Shown here one piece after another: positions 1 through 11,911 of a stretch of DNA of 64,000 nt. The position numbers and the translations under genes are program-made. Below the pieces are notes generated by a model. That model searched no databases, was not told the DNA's origin, and saw nothing but the letters and a program-made list of their open reading frames with translations. The DNA lies in assembly GCA_036346205.1 (NCBI GenBank), contig JARFJB010002201.1, positions 326,001 through 390,000 on the forward strand, given 5' to 3'. Position 1 is the first letter of the stretch. Each line of letters starts with the position of its first letter. The DNA is from Vesta saturnalis. Its lineage: Eukaryota; Arthropoda; Insecta; Coleoptera; Lampyridae.

Positions 1-298
1 GTGTAGTGTGTGTATGTATGTGTGTGTGTGTGTGTGTAGTGTATGTGTGTATGTGATGTGTGTGTGTATGTGTTGTTTATGTTATGTGTGTTGTGTGTTT
101 TGTGTGTGTATGTGTGTATTGTGTGTGTGTGTGTGTATGTGTGTGTGTGTTATGTGTGTTGTATGTATGTGTAGTGTGTTGTATGTGTGTATGTGTGTTG
201 TGTGTGTGTATGTGTGTATGTGTGTTGTGTGTGTGTTGTATGTATGTTTGTGTATGTAGTGTATGTGTGTATATGTGTATGTGTGTATGTGTGTATAT

Positions 299-337
<39 letters not shown>

Positions 338-905
338 TGTGTGTGTGTATGTATGTGTATGTGTGTTTGTATTGTATGTGTGTATTGTATGTGTATTGTG
401 TATGTGTGTGATGTGTGTATGTGTGTAGTGTGTATGTGTGTATGTTGTGTACTGTGTGTACGTGTGTATGTGTGTTGTACGTGTGTACGTGTGTGTACGT
501 GTGTACGTGTGTACGTTGTACGTGTGTACGTGTGTACGTGTGTACGTGACGTGACGTGCGTACGTGCGTACGTGCGTACGTGCGTACGTGCGTACGTGCG
601 TATGCGTATGTACGTGTACGTGTGTACGTGTGTACGTGTACGTGTGTACGTGTGTACGTGTGACGTGTGCACGTGTGGACGTGTGGACGTGTGTACGTGT
701 GTACGTGTGTACGTGTGTACGTGTGTACGTGTGTACGTGTGTACGTGTGTACGTGTGTACGTGTGTACGTGTGTACGTGTGTACGTGTGTACGTGTGTAC
801 GTGTGTATGTGTGTACGTGTGTACGTGTGTACGTGTGCACGTGTGCATGCGTGCACGCGTGTACGCGCCCGTGTGTGTGTGTGAGCGCGTATGCGTGTAG
901 ATGTA
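1..905. repeat. GT-rich simple-repeat array (GTGT/GTAT, then ACGTGTGT)
   Basis: The first ~440 bases are (GT)n with interspersed GTAT units. From about 455 the unit becomes an 8-mer of the ACGTGTGT type, with a short block of ACGTGCGT near 550-600. Open frames on both strands here are artefacts of the repeat (Cys/Val/Tyr and His/Thr polymers) and are not genes. The array may continue to the left of the window. Confidence 0.97.
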
Positions 906-1151
906 TGTCACTATAACCCCAGAACGAAAATACCTACGCACTTAAAATTTTGTATTTATACTCGTTTTCGTTTTTGCTAGAGCTGACCTGATTGTAGGAG
1001 AAATCTAGCGGCGGAGAGGGGGGTTTTTATCACATATTTCTAAAACAGCTGCATATTTCAAACATATAAAAATACCTAGATATAGGTCTTAAACAGATCG
1101 ATTAATTATGTTTTATGCACTGTTTGATATGACGCGTAACTTAGCTGCAAA

Positions 1152-1480
1152 AAACCAAGGAGCGTATGAGATACCGTGCAACAACTGTCGAAGAACTTAT
1201 ATCGGACAAACTAACAGAATATTATATGCGAGCGCCGATGAACACTAACTAGCAATTAAAGCACAATCCATCATCGTCTAGCTGCAAATCGTTTAGATAC
1301 AGGACACCAAATTAACACCAACAATATCCGTTTAATTGCACGCATAACTTCTTGTAGATTGGTTGACAAAGGTAATAAATTTACCGAAAGCTTCCCTTTG
1401 AACAAAGGATCTTTTCTTTATTTTAAACTAGCCCCACAACCTTGGCTGCTACCCACTAAATTTTTCTTATTGTTTTTTAA
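1152..1480 (+). mobile_element. Penelope-like element (PLE) fragment: GIY-YIG endonuclease end plus 3' UTR
   Basis: Bases 1155-1250 translate to a piece containing GAYEIPCNNCRRTYIGQT, the N-terminal part of a GIY-YIG endonuclease domain. It is nearly identical to the better preserved copy on the minus strand at 53.8-54.5 kb. A frameshift near 1250 and a deletion break it. Downstream (1357-1400) lies TTGACAAAGG...CCGAAAGCTT, which matches the sequence after the endonuclease in the 54-kb copy (TTGACAAAGGGAAC...CCCGAAACGTT). The fragment then runs into a (TA)n tract at 1500, as the other copy does. PLE insertions next to TA-rich microsatellites are known for this class. Only the tail of the element remains; no reverse transcriptase is visible upstream. 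Confidence 0.8.
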
Positions 1481-1495
1481 CTTAACCTTGATTAA

Positions 1496-1499
<4 letters not shown>

Positions 1500-1574
<75 letters not shown>
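1500..1574. repeat. (TA)n microsatellite
   Basis: About 37 uninterrupted TA units directly after the PLE tail. Ile/Tyr-polymer reading frames over it are artefacts. Confidence 0.97.
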
Positions 1575-1577
<3 letters not shown>

Positions 1578-1720
1578 TTTCTGAAAAGTTCAATTTCTAT
1601 CTGCATAGAACTCATTAAAATAAGACAAAATGTTCATATAAGATGTGCCCTAAAACGCACCCTTAAAAAGTTACAGGCCCTTGAAGGGGTTCGAATGAAA
1701 CTGATTTTATTCAATTATTT

Positions 1721-2215
1721 CAAAAACGATAAGAGATAAAGAGATGAAATTAGGGGAACATACGTAACTTTTGACGCCAGTAACATATAGGCCATTTTCG
1801 TTATTCGAATCATAGGCGTCCTTTTCAATGGAAAGTATCAAGTCCCTAAAAATTTTGTACGACCTTTTGCAATTTTTTAACAAATTCATAAATTTTGGAC
1901 AGTTTTATGTAAAAATGTCGTCTTTGCGTTTCTGAATTGATTCCGAAGTGAATAACAGTAATTTTATCAAATAATGATAATTTTCAAACTCATTTTACAC
2001 AAAACCGTTGTCGATATCGAATTACGCAAAGACAACATTTTTTACGTAAACTGTCCAAAATTTATGAATTTGTCAAAAAATTGCAAAAGGTCGTACAAAA
2101 TTTTTAGCGACTTGATATTTTCAATGAAAGGACGCATATGATTCGAATAACGAAAATGTATATGTTACTCGGCGTGAATATGTTGTCTTTATTCGTCTTT
2201 ATCTTTATCGTTTTG
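1721..2215. repeat. Foldback element with ~200-bp inverted arms
   Basis: Bases 1721-1930 and 2023-2215 are inverted copies of each other. Shared stretches include TGTACGACCTTTTGCAATTT, AAATTCATAAATTTTGGACAG and the outer ends with CAAAACGATAA. About 90 bases separate the arms. No coding capacity is seen. It is most simply a non-autonomous inverted-repeat transposon (MITE/foldback). I could not fix a target-site duplication. Confidence 0.8.
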
Positions 2216-2389
2216 AAAACGATAAATCGTTTAATCGAACTTTCAAGTAAATTAAGTGCGTTCTAACATGTTTATAGAACATTTGTCTTAAATGAGTTAC
2301 ATGAAATTAAAACATATATATATATCGATCATTGAGACCTTCACATACGTCCCATAAATCCCTCTTTTGTGTTTTACCGATTAGGAAAG

Positions 2390-2716
2390 TGTAGCACTCA
2401 GCTAATTTGAATTCATACATTTGGTAAAATCCCAAAGTTGATTGCAACCTACTTAAAACTACCTAATTCAAGTAACAACATGGGTCACGCTCCTCGACGT
2501 ACCTCCGCTTCATTATTGGCGGACACAGGTTCTGACATTCTCACACTAAAACAGCATGGTGGATGGAAGAGCACGGCCATAGCTGAAAGGTACGTCGAAT
2601 CCTCACTAAATCGGGAACAAGAGATAGCAACAAGTATCCTCCAAGGAAACTGTGTGCCGACACCATCATCATCATTGTCTGATTTTGTACAGAACGACCC
2701 TTCGGCATCATCTTAA
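2390..2716 (+). pseudogene. Tyrosine recombinase C-terminus, Crypton-type (fragment)
   Basis: An open frame to the stop at 2716 carries the C-terminal catalytic half of a tyrosine recombinase. It shows GHAPRRTSASLLADTG (the H-x-x-R box), LKQHGGWKS (second His/Trp box) and AERYVESS, with the nucleophilic Tyr. A Ser-rich tail follows. Upstream, only about 60 bases (from ~2390) are plausibly related, so the core-binding domain and the first catalytic Arg are missing. The same family occurs on the minus strand at 44.9-46.0 kb. Proteins of this kind are typical of Crypton transposons. The fragment is truncated and I see no intact 5' end. Confidence 0.75.
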
Positions 2717-4229
2717 TCAAAAATTCAAATTGGACAAAAGCTATCAACATCATTAATAACAACTGATTTAACCGTTAGCACAAACCGACTGCAGCACAAA
2801 TTGTATCATTACTATTAATATTTCAAAATAAATGTTCATATTTTCAAATTTTTTGATTTTTTTTCCCATTTAAAAAAAAATGTAATATATACCTCAGCAC
2901 TGAAGTTTCTTTTCTCGGCCCTATGGGCCTCAGCAAATAAACATCAACATACGGCATAAAACGTTAAACTTCAGTGCCCTGATATGAAAATAACTATTCC
3001 TTTAATTTAAGTTAGCATCTAGATGTCTATTAACCTCTGTCTGTCATGAAGTTTTAAACGTCTGCTTGACATAGATTATTGTTTTTGAGTTTGCAATGTT
3101 CCCTATTTTCGTAATGAACTTATTATGAAAGAGGTTGCATAATTATCCTAAAAAAATGTTATTAAAATTATTTAATTTCTTTTAATTTCCATTTTGTATG
3201 TTGGAAGCTCTTGTGGTGTTCCACACCCGATATTTTCATAGTATTGTTAACACTTACTTTAATCCTAAAATGTTGTAATTTCTTCATTTTCAATGTTCGG
3301 TGTATGAATAAAGAGCGTTTAAACATTTATACAACCCTTTAATTAGTGTTTACTAATTTGAAGTAATATTGAATAAAAATATCAAAGACTGCTACCATGA
3401 AATCTTAATTTTGTTATTTATGTTATGTTACGTATCTTGATCAAAGACACACATGGTTGAAAAACATTTCTAATGAGGATTTTAAAAATGTAATAATTCA
3501 ATATGGCGCTGGTAACAAAAAGAAAAGTTGACTTTGGCTGTTCGCAACATAGTAGGCATAAAATTTTTTTGATGCCATTTTTAAAATCATTGTATCCCCT
3601 TTTGCTTTTGGCCCTGTATGTACGTTACGGTCTTAATCTGAAATAACATTAACCCAGACTATTTTTGAGCAGACAAATACGCAACTTTTGGACTTTATCT
3701 CGGTTTTAACGGTTTCTAATATCCCAATATATAGCATTTTATGCGGGGCACACTATAAACAGTCATGTTTTTCACTATCAATCAAGTAAGTAGCACTTAA
3801 AATATGTCGTTCTAGGGAAGTAGCTTAAATGTACACAATCTTTACAAGTTGGCATGACAGCAGGGATATAATATTTCCTTAAGGAAGTACCTGAATGTTG
3901 ATATTGCTAAAAAGTAGCCATTTAGATTAGTTTAATTATTTATTAATATTAATTGCAAACGTACAAACTGTACAATTGTTTATACTTGAAAATCTGTTAG
4001 CAGCCATATCTTCAGAGATTTGCGCATTATTGGATATGTTACTTAAGTCAAAATGTTTTTTATCAAATGACAAACTGTTACTATAGTACCAATGCAAAGA
4101 GCACTACTTAATTTTGCTACAATGACATGAGATTCTCGTAATGAATTTTTGTAATAAAATCATAAAATTAATAGACAATATAACGTGTTGATAGTGTTGT
4201 ACTTTACACAGGAAGTAAGGATTTACTTC
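2717..4229. other. Non-coding stretch with a dispersed repeat
   Basis: No supported gene. 3010-3240 is related, in inverted orientation, to sequences around 42.0-42.1 and 42.67-42.95 kb (see the repeat entry). The rest is AT-rich unique-looking sequence. Confidence 0.6.
3010..3240 (+). repeat. Dispersed repeat, inverted copies at 42.0-42.95 kb
   Basis: The stretch with CTATTAACCTCTGTCTG, CATAGATTATTGTTTTTG, GTAATGAACTTATTATGAAA and TGTGGTGTTCCACACC recurs on the opposite strand at 42665-42810, 42870-42950 and 42005-42110. This is an unclassified interspersed repeat, likely a non-autonomous transposon. Confidence 0.6.
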
Positions 4230-5074
4230 CAGAGCCGGGACGATTACAGGTAAAAATTAATCGATTACCGGTTACAATTACTTTGCTTAAATTGTAATCG
4301 ATTACCGATTATTGATTACTCTTCAAAATTGTAATCGATTACAGATTACTTTTGTAATCGCAAAGTAATCACAATACCGATTACAAAAACGATTGCTTTA
4401 TTGGGTACTTGGCAAATGTTATGTTTTCGTCTAATTCTAAGTCACACCAGGTTATTTGCGTTAAGCCTGATGTCAACGTGTGACCTTTCAGATAAACTTT
4501 CTTCATTTAACAATTTAGCCTCTTTAACATATTACAGACAGATCACAGAACGAGTCATGAGCACTCAAAAATAACGCCCAAGAGATGCGCACGAATTTCG
4601 TACTCTGCAAGCAGTGTTTAACGTTGTTTTCATTTATTTTTTCTCTCTGTCTAACACTGAACCTACTCGCGCAACTACAAGAACCCCCACCCCCACCTGT
4701 CTCGTTCTGTAATCTGTATATCCACTATGCGCACAGCACTACGTACCAATTTCTGAGTTTTTTGAAGATAACTTGTATGTTCAAGGTCTGATCTGTTCAT
4801 TTATAGTCCTTGCTATGAAAACAAAGTCCCTGAAGGTGGCGCTTTGATGTCGCCCTTGCCTGAAAGGTACATTCGGGTTAAAAAGTATCAGGGCGATAAA
4901 TTTAAATGTGACGTGCTGGTGATATTTGCATTAACTAGGATTTAATTTACTATATTCGTCAATTTTCTCACATTTGGGGTAATTACATTAAACACAAAAC
5001 TCAAGTCTCCTCAAAAAACTATTTTTTCTTAAGTTTTTCAGTTGAATACTCAGTATTGGAATTACTATTAACGG

Positions 5075-5525
5075 AAATAATTACAAACCACTTAGCTCAT
5101 TTAATTTTATGAAAAATATTGATAGATTTACAAATAAACATCGAAATTAAATTGTTTAAAAGTTATTAATTAGAGATAGAAAGCTAACAATAATTAAAAA
5201 CAGGCAAATAACTATAAAACCGCTTAGCTCATAATTAATTTTATGAAAAACGTACAGAGATTTACAAATAAACATCAAAATTAAGTTATTTAAAAAAGTT
5301 ATTAATAAAATATACTTAGAAATTGTATGCAAACATAACAAAAATTAATAACCGGCAAATAATTAGCAAACCGATTAGCTCATAATTCAAAACATTCAAG
5401 AGAATTTACAAATAAACATCGAAACTAGGTTATTTAAAAGTTATTAATAAAATATACTTAGAAATTTTATGAAAGCTAACAAAAATTAATAACAGGCAAG
5501 TTCATAATTCATTTTATGAAAAGGA
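5075..5525. repeat. Tandem repeat, ~130-150 bp unit, three copies plus a partial
   Basis: Units at about 5075-5205, 5206-5356 and 5357-5497, with a partial at 5498-5525. Each has the order CTTAGCTCAT / TTTTATGAAAAA / ATTTACAAATAAACATC / AAAGTTATTAAT / AGGC. The array ends exactly where the minus-strand transposase frame stops (5526), so it lies immediately downstream of that gene. Confidence 0.85.
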
Positions 5526-7850
5526 TTAAATTGAACCTCCTTTCTCTTCATCTTCGTCACCACTACTTGTTTCCTCGCCATCGGAAGAACCTGTGTTTAC
5601 GTTGAAAGATAAACTTTCCAATGCTTCACCCAACAATGCATCACGTTCCGACATTTCTTGTGCAACATTGTCAACGTGAGCACAATTCTTTTGCCAGTCC
5701 GATACGCTGATATCGGCAAAAGCGTTTCGAACTAAATTTTCAATCTCACTACCACGTTGACCAACATTGTTCATCGCAACCTTGTGTTTTGCTAAACTCC
5801 ATATTAATTATATCGGATTAAGCTCACAATGGTACAGTGGCAAGCGAAGTACAGTGTGGCCGTGCTGCTTTAAAAACTCGTCAACATAGAAAGTTTCGTT
5901 GTAATTAAATTTCTTCACTAATTCTACCAATTCTGCTTTTCGCATTTCGCATGTTGTGGAAACCCCATTATTTTCCAGCCACTCACGAATAGTTGCCTTC
6001 CGGGCAGATTGCGTTGGTGGTTTATTAATTTGAACGCTGTAGTAAGCAGCGTTGCCCATGACTACAATACCATTCGGTGGTAGATTTAGAATTAGTTGTT
6101 TTTGTAACCAAGTCATGAAGTTCGTATGGTTCATGTCGTGATGGTAGTCTGCTGACTTGCTATTTGACTTAAAGATCAACAATCAATTATTTACAAATCC
6201 ACACGATCCACCAGCATGAACTATAATGTGCCTTTAACCAGCTCGATTAGTTTGATAAACTCCTGCTTCTTCTTCTGATTGCCAGCATTTGCTGATTCTA
6301 TAGGATGGATAAATGAAACTTTCATCTAAATAAGTAACTGGTTTCTTGTTATCCCCTAAATAATTATTTCCCCCGTAATTTCCGCAGTTAACGAGAGCAC
6401 CATGCAACAATGTCATTTCTTTCCATTAAGAATGTTTTCTTATTATGACATTTCTTAAATTTAAAACCGATCTGATGGAGATAGTTGCGAAGCGTTTCGC
6501 GACCATCTATAACAGTTAAAAAAATTGTTAAAAACATGTTTTTTTCTTTAAAATATAAAATGATTGATTAATTTTTACTGCGAGAGTTTAAAGTAATTGT
6601 TTAAAGGCAGAGTCAAAAGGAGCGCTATGTTCGCTATATTGACTAAAAATGTATCACAACTGTTGTGTTATGACTTTTAATAATGAATAATAGTAAGTCT
6701 AAAATTTATTGCACTCAACAGAAAATATTCTTTAAATTTTTATTTATTTTTTCTTAATTGTTGTGTCAAATGTTGAAATTCGTCCACAAATTTTTGCATA
6801 ATATGGCTATCGGTGTGGCCACATGGTGTAGCACAGATAGTGAGCATAATATAAGCAACGAACGTAGAGTACATAGCTAGCGCTCGGTTTGGCCGAGCCT
6901 AAAACTGAGGGGCTACTGAGGGTGAAGCGAATGGAAGTTAATCGAAACTAACTTGAGATAAACTAAACTAAGTGAAATAAAGCTACCCCGGCAATTAAAC
7001 GCGAGATATGCAGTAGCTTTGTAAAAGTTCAAGAAAGACGTAGGTAACATTCTTTTCGTTTGTTCATATCCACACCCTTTATATTCATTTTAGTTCGCCA
7101 AACTATGACATACGACTGAACTTACTCCAGCAAAGAATTCGCTCGGATCAAAACAAAGCTAAACCGAGCGAAGATAAATATTGTTTTTAAGCTTCGCTAG
7201 ATTAATATTGCCTCGCTTAAGCGGCTTTTACATTTACGAGTACTCGGATTTACTACGATCCGAAGTCCTTCCCTCGAGAATTCAGTTTCTGTCATATTTA
7301 AATATAAAAACACATACTCGAATACGAGCAGGTACTAGGAAACGTAAATGACGCTGTAGAGTTATTTGCCGTGATTGCATACGTTTATAATAAAACTAAT
7401 TTTTACAAAACTTAGAACCCAGAGGCTTCGATTAGTTTGAACATAAAATAAGTTATTTTGTTTACATACCAGAATAGCCAATTTTCTTTCCATCTTATTG
7501 ACCAAAATGTTTAATATTGCGAAGTCGCATTCATCTAATACGATTTTTTTAGAATGGCCACTTCTTCTTTTTTTCGATGGTGAATTCAGAACGCCCTCGT
7601 CGCTTGACAACTTCATTTCTAATAATAATTATCGTTATTTACAGATTTAGTTGGGCAATTCTAAAAATTACCTGATTTTTATTACAAAAGTAGCCGATTA
7701 CCCTGTTGCAGCAGCTGCTAATTCCGTTGCCTTTTCCAAAGGAAATGACCACACACCTGCGGCTTTCTGCCTATCGAAGAATCGATAACGTTTTTAATAA
7801 TATTTCTGGCCTCGGAATGAACCGATTTTCCCGAAATCGTAGCCATGTGT
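5526..7850 (-). pseudogene. IS630/Tc1-superfamily DDE transposase, broken
   Basis: Conserved blocks appear in order on the minus strand. The N-terminal ATISGKSVHSEARNIIKNVID (7840-7780) is followed by a Lys/Arg-rich linker (7615-7490). VTYLDESF (6330) carries the first catalytic Asp. WLQKQLILNLPPNGIVVM-GNAAYY (~6090) is the second motif, where family members have Asp but this copy has Gly. RLPLYHCELNPI (~5815) precedes the last acidic residue. The C-terminus (5774-5526) is very acidic (EETSSGDEDEEKG). Frames change at about 7790, 7650, 7450, 6230 and 5800, so it cannot make one protein. A candidate intron-like CAG/GTAAT...TTATTAG lies near 7680-7625. The superfamily assignment comes from motif order. 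The Asp-to-Gly change alone would abolish catalysis. Confidence 0.75.
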
Positions 7851-9330
7851 TTAGTAGGATATTGACAATGACAATGACAATTTAGTGATTTTGTACACGA
7901 TTGTACATCTAAGAATTCTAACGTGTGATTTGGCAAATTGAATTCGCGCCACTTTGGTGATATTTAGTTCGCATATTTTCCGGGGACTTTGTTTTTCTGG
8001 CAGAGCTATACAGGGTGTGGCGCGAAGAGTTATGATTAAAAGTAATGGCAGATACAGTTATGTTAAAAATCTGAAATTACGAAGCTGTAGGTTTTGGATG
8101 ACGCTGAGTTCAAATATAATATTGTCCTGAATGTGGCACTTCCGGTTATACCGGAAGTAGACGTCAACTTTGTTATTTTAAATGGAACCTAATATTTTTT
8201 ATTTTATTTTCGAATTCTACATGAAATTCTAGATAAAATTTGTGCACGATGTCCTATACCAAAAATGAAGTATTTTCGAGATATTTTGATTTTTTTTTTA
8301 AATTTTGTAAAAATCCTAGTCCACATTGAATAACGAAGCTAGTGACTTGAAATTGTAACCAATAAACAACAAGCAGTTGCTCGTTAACTCCATATATCCA
8401 TCTCATTGATATTTCATATAGGGTGTTTTAAACTTATAAAATAATGGTAATGATAATCGTATAAATTTTAAATAATATAATAAAGAAATAAATCTAAAAA
8501 TTCTCGAAAAACACAAATCGTTAAACTAACTAGAGATACTAACCATTCACCACAAATAATGTCTTTGTCCCAGTCGGTAAATTAATATAGGGCCAGTCTT
8601 TTGATTTGCTTGATTACTACAAAATCTGCTAGCTTACTTCCACTGAACATCAATATAAAAAAAATTGCAATGTAACACTAATAAAAATGATCTCGGACGC
8701 CAAGTTATTTTTTAATTATGCTCGAAATAACTAAACCGAATTTTGCACCAAAAATTTTATCAAAATGTAAAAAAAATAAAAAATATACAACTATGTTTAT
8801 TAACAGTTAATGATAGGGTTAAATAAAATATATCTTAAAACTAGCCTTAAATTACTAAAAAATCATTACATAAATACCTGTTTGTAAAATTTTTGTACAC
8901 AAATTTTTTAATAACCTCTGGTATCTAAACGATTACAGAAATTTCAACTAAGGTGATGTCATCGTTGCATCAATATTGCGCAATATCTTGTAATAATGCT
9001 TTACGTTATAAACCACACCCATGAATGGAATTTTATTTCTTATTAATTTGTCTTCTTGAAATTTAATAAACCAATATTTATTGTATTCTTTTGAAGGTTC
9101 AAAATAAATAATGGAATCCACTTTAGATCTGCATTAAAAGCAAAACGCCATCATAAAATGAAAGCGTACGTAACAGTAGAATTAATTATGCAATCCAAAG
9201 CGGTAAAATTAAAAGTGTAAATGTAAAAAAAAATAAAAGTGCCTGAAAAGAGCAAATGTTTTAATTTTTAGTATAATGCGTTAAAATATCTTACCATCAA
9301 ATCAACGGCACTTTCACTACATTTAGGGGA

Positions 9331-9888
9331 AAAAGTGGTTGGATTTAGGTATAGGGAATACCGATACCAAACGAATTGGCTTAAAGAAATACAGCGGAAA
9401 ATGTTACGACAAAGGAAGATATGATGCAGAGAGTCTTACTTGCTTTTAATTCTCCAACACCCGACCATATTTCCAGAATTACAAGACATAACTTAATGAA
9501 AAGGATTCATAAAAGTTTAGAAGTAGATGGTGCTAATTTTGAACACTTATTATAAAACTTTATTTGTTTAATATTACATTTAGTTATTTTTGTTTGTAAG
9601 TTATCTAATTAAATTAATACAAAATATCCAGTCAACGTTTTTAATGATATCCACAATTAATAATCCTTTCAGGCTATTGGTTACTTTTCAGAATTAATAA
9701 CTTATGAAAAAATAACAAAATATCACCTTAAATAATGGAAATCATGGCCTACCCTTTACTAATGTTGAAATAATTAAGATTGATATGTTTTAACTAAGAT
9801 AATGAAATATCTCAAAAGTGGTTGGATTTAGGTATAGGGAATACTGATACCAAACGAATTGGCTTAAAAAAATACAGCGGAAAATGTA
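9331..9888 (+). repeat. Direct repeat pair of ~73 bp flanking the transposase tail
   Basis: GTGGTTGGATTTAGGTATAG...CAGCGGAAAATGT occurs at 9331-9403 and again at 9816-9888 with very few differences. The transposase tail lies between them. This suggests an internal duplication inside the mariner-type element. Confidence 0.8.
9422..9555 (+). pseudogene. Mariner-type transposase C-terminal remnant
   Basis: The frame starting near the ATG at 9422 encodes ~43 residues ending in VDGANFEHLL-stop, the usual carboxyl end of long-inverted-repeat mariner transposases (compare IETNGHHVEHLL at 11.39 kb and IETDGRHVEHLL at 57.18 kb). No catalytic triad remains upstream. Confidence 0.6.
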
Positions 9889-10644
9889 ACAAAATACAGG
9901 GTGTTCTATTTAAAATAAGCAACTTATAAATGATTTAAATTGTGCATGTTGGCGGCTAAGTTTAAAACACCCTATATGAAATATCAATGAGATGGATATA
10001 TGAAGTTAACGGGCAAGCGCTTGTTGTTTATTGGTTACAATTTCACGTCACTAGCTCGTTATTAATGGAGATATCGTTATTCAATGTGGACTAGGATTTT
10101 TTCAAAATTAAAAAAAAAAATCGAAATATCTCGAAAATACTTCATTTCTAATATAGGACATTGTGCACAAATTTTAATCTAGAATTTTATGTAGAATTCG
10201 AAAATAAAATAAAAAATATTAGGTTCCATTTAAAATAACAATGTTGACGTCTACTTCCGGTATAACCGGAAGTGCCACATTCAGGACAATATTATATTTG
10301 AACTCAGCGTCATCAAAAACCTACAGCTTCGTAATTTCAGATTTTTAACATAACTGTATCCGCCATTACTTTTAATCAAAACTCACACCCTGTATACATT
10401 TATATTATAGTATAGTTTTAAAAACCAATTTTACTGCTAATTTATCTACGACAGTAAGAGTAGAAATTTGACAGGTTGTGCATGTAATGTGAAAGAGGCC
10501 AAATTGTAACTTGGTTGGGTAGGAATCATAGGCCAGTCGACTGAAAGCTTTGTAGTTGGCAGAATGGCAATTTAAAATTTTGGAAAATGTGAATAATGCG
10601 ATATAGTCTGGTGTGGTGATACGTGGTTTGTTACATATAAATTT

Positions 10645-10757
10645 CGGATTGTTACGCATGCGCAATACGAATAAAGTACCTATAATTATTCATAGAAGTG
10701 TAGCTACCTAGTTCAAAAAAAAAATTTTTCGTATTGCGCATGCGTAACATTCGGAGT
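10645..10757. repeat. Short inverted repeat with GCATGC core
   Basis: ATTGTTACGCATGCGCAATACG at about 10650 is repeated inverted near 10730-10750, separated by ~60 bases. It could be the remains of a small MITE. No other support. Confidence 0.45.
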
Positions 10758-11112
10758 GCATCTGGAACAAACCTATTGTTTGATATCAAGTCTACTATAG
10801 TATCCAACATAAATACGGAGTGTCCAGAAACTGTACGGACAGACTTTGCGTAGTGATTCTAGACCCAAAAATAAGAAAAAAAGTTCATATAAACCCAGGT
10901 CCGGAAACGCTTCGTTTAGGACCTACAGGGTGTGAAAAAATTTTATTTTCCTCTGTTTTATGTTAATTTGAAATTTGGGACGCTGTATCAACAAGAGTAA
11001 CAACAAATGTCATAAATAAATTTGTGCATCTAAGCAACAACTTGTCATTTTGTTTTAGTCAAAGCCTGCTAAAATGGCAAGAGATTCAATAGCTGGTTAA
11101 ATAAATTAAACT

Positions 11113-11911
11113 GTTCATCAACCAATATCTCGAAAACGGTTGATCTGAGAGGCATCGACCAAGTATACCTTTTTTGCTTAGAACTGAAAAGGGAACAAAC
11201 TAATTTAAACGGAACGTCAATATACCGGGTGGTAAAAAAGTTAAGGCCAATTAACTTTTAGCATATCACTGTAGATGCCTGCGATACCTTCAGAAATAAT
11301 GTGGGAATATGTTCAGGGATTCGCCGCTCATTATCAAAACGAGTGAGATTATGTATCGAAACAAATGGTCATCATGTGGAACACCTTTTGTAACATTTAT
11401 TTTTTTAGTTTTATTATTTATTCCTTCATTTTCGTTCTTAAATTCAAAGTTAAAATAAAAATGCAAACATACGTTACTTTGATTTTTAATTCCAATTAGC
11501 TAAGTATTATAGGGAATTAAATTGAACTGTTCATCAACCAATATCTCGAAAACGGTTGATCTGAGAGGCATCGATCAAGTATACCTTTTTTGCTTAGAAC
11601 TGAAAAGGGAACAAACTAATTCAAACGGAACATCAATATACCGGGTGGTAAAAAAGTTAAGGCCAATTAACTTTTAGCATGTACCACTGTAGATGGCGCG
11701 CTCTGCAGGCAGCATCAAAATCAATAAAATATTTAATTTTCTCGACCACAAAAACCCCGTGCTCCAAATTTCAGGACCATATTCAAATTCATCAACCAAT
11801 ATCTCGAAAACGGTTGATCTGAGAGGCATCGACCAAGTATACCTTTTTTGCTTACAACTGAAAAGGGAACAAACTAATTCAAACGGAACGTCAATATACT
11901 GGGTGATAAAA
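11113..11911 (+). repeat. Three dispersed direct repeats (~125-155 bp) inside the mariner-type element
   Basis: Copies at 11113-11266, 11529-11681 and 11788-11911 share TCATCAACCAATATCTCG, GGTTGATCTGAGAGGCATCG, AGTATACCTTTTTTGC and the GGGTGGTAAAAAAG region. The first two also share AAGGCCAATTAACTTTTAGC. They are almost identical, so they are young relative to the coding remnant they flank. Confidence 0.9.
11274..11396 (+). pseudogene. Mariner-type transposase C-terminal remnant
   Basis: About 40 codons: DACDTFRNNVGICSGIRRSL, then RLCIETNGHHVEHLL and a stop. It resembles the C-terminal region of the DD41D transposase at 55.3-56.3 kb (RIQDAYDEFRNNRGIFAKIR). All catalytic blocks are missing. 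Confidence 0.7.

Larger units (their letters stand above)
8009..10394. mobile_element. Mariner-type element with ~430-bp terminal inverted repeats
   Basis: It starts TACAGGGTGTGGCG and ends CACACCCTGTA, flanked by TA. The arms 8009-8435 and 9965-10394 are highly similar inverted copies, including CACTTCCGGTTATACCGGAAG near 8150 and 10255. The inner ends of the arms also carry an AGGGTGTTTTAAAC motif. The interior (8440-9960) is decayed, with only a transposase C-terminal remnant recognisable. It belongs with the long-inverted-repeat mariners elsewhere in the window. Confidence 0.85.

Noticed and set aside
8..941. Long overlapping ORFs on both strands in the GT-rich array
   Set aside because: They are repeat translations (Cys-Val or His-Thr polymers) present in every frame, with no protein features.
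4585..4791. 68-codon ORF with a hydrophobic Leu-rich segment and a proline run
   Set aside because: No family match, no splice context, and it lies inside the nested hAT region; likely chance.
7225..7345. Inverted repeat around ACGAGTACTCGGATT and CTCGAATACGAGCAGGTACT
   Set aside because: Matches are short and interrupted; could be chance in AT-rich DNA.
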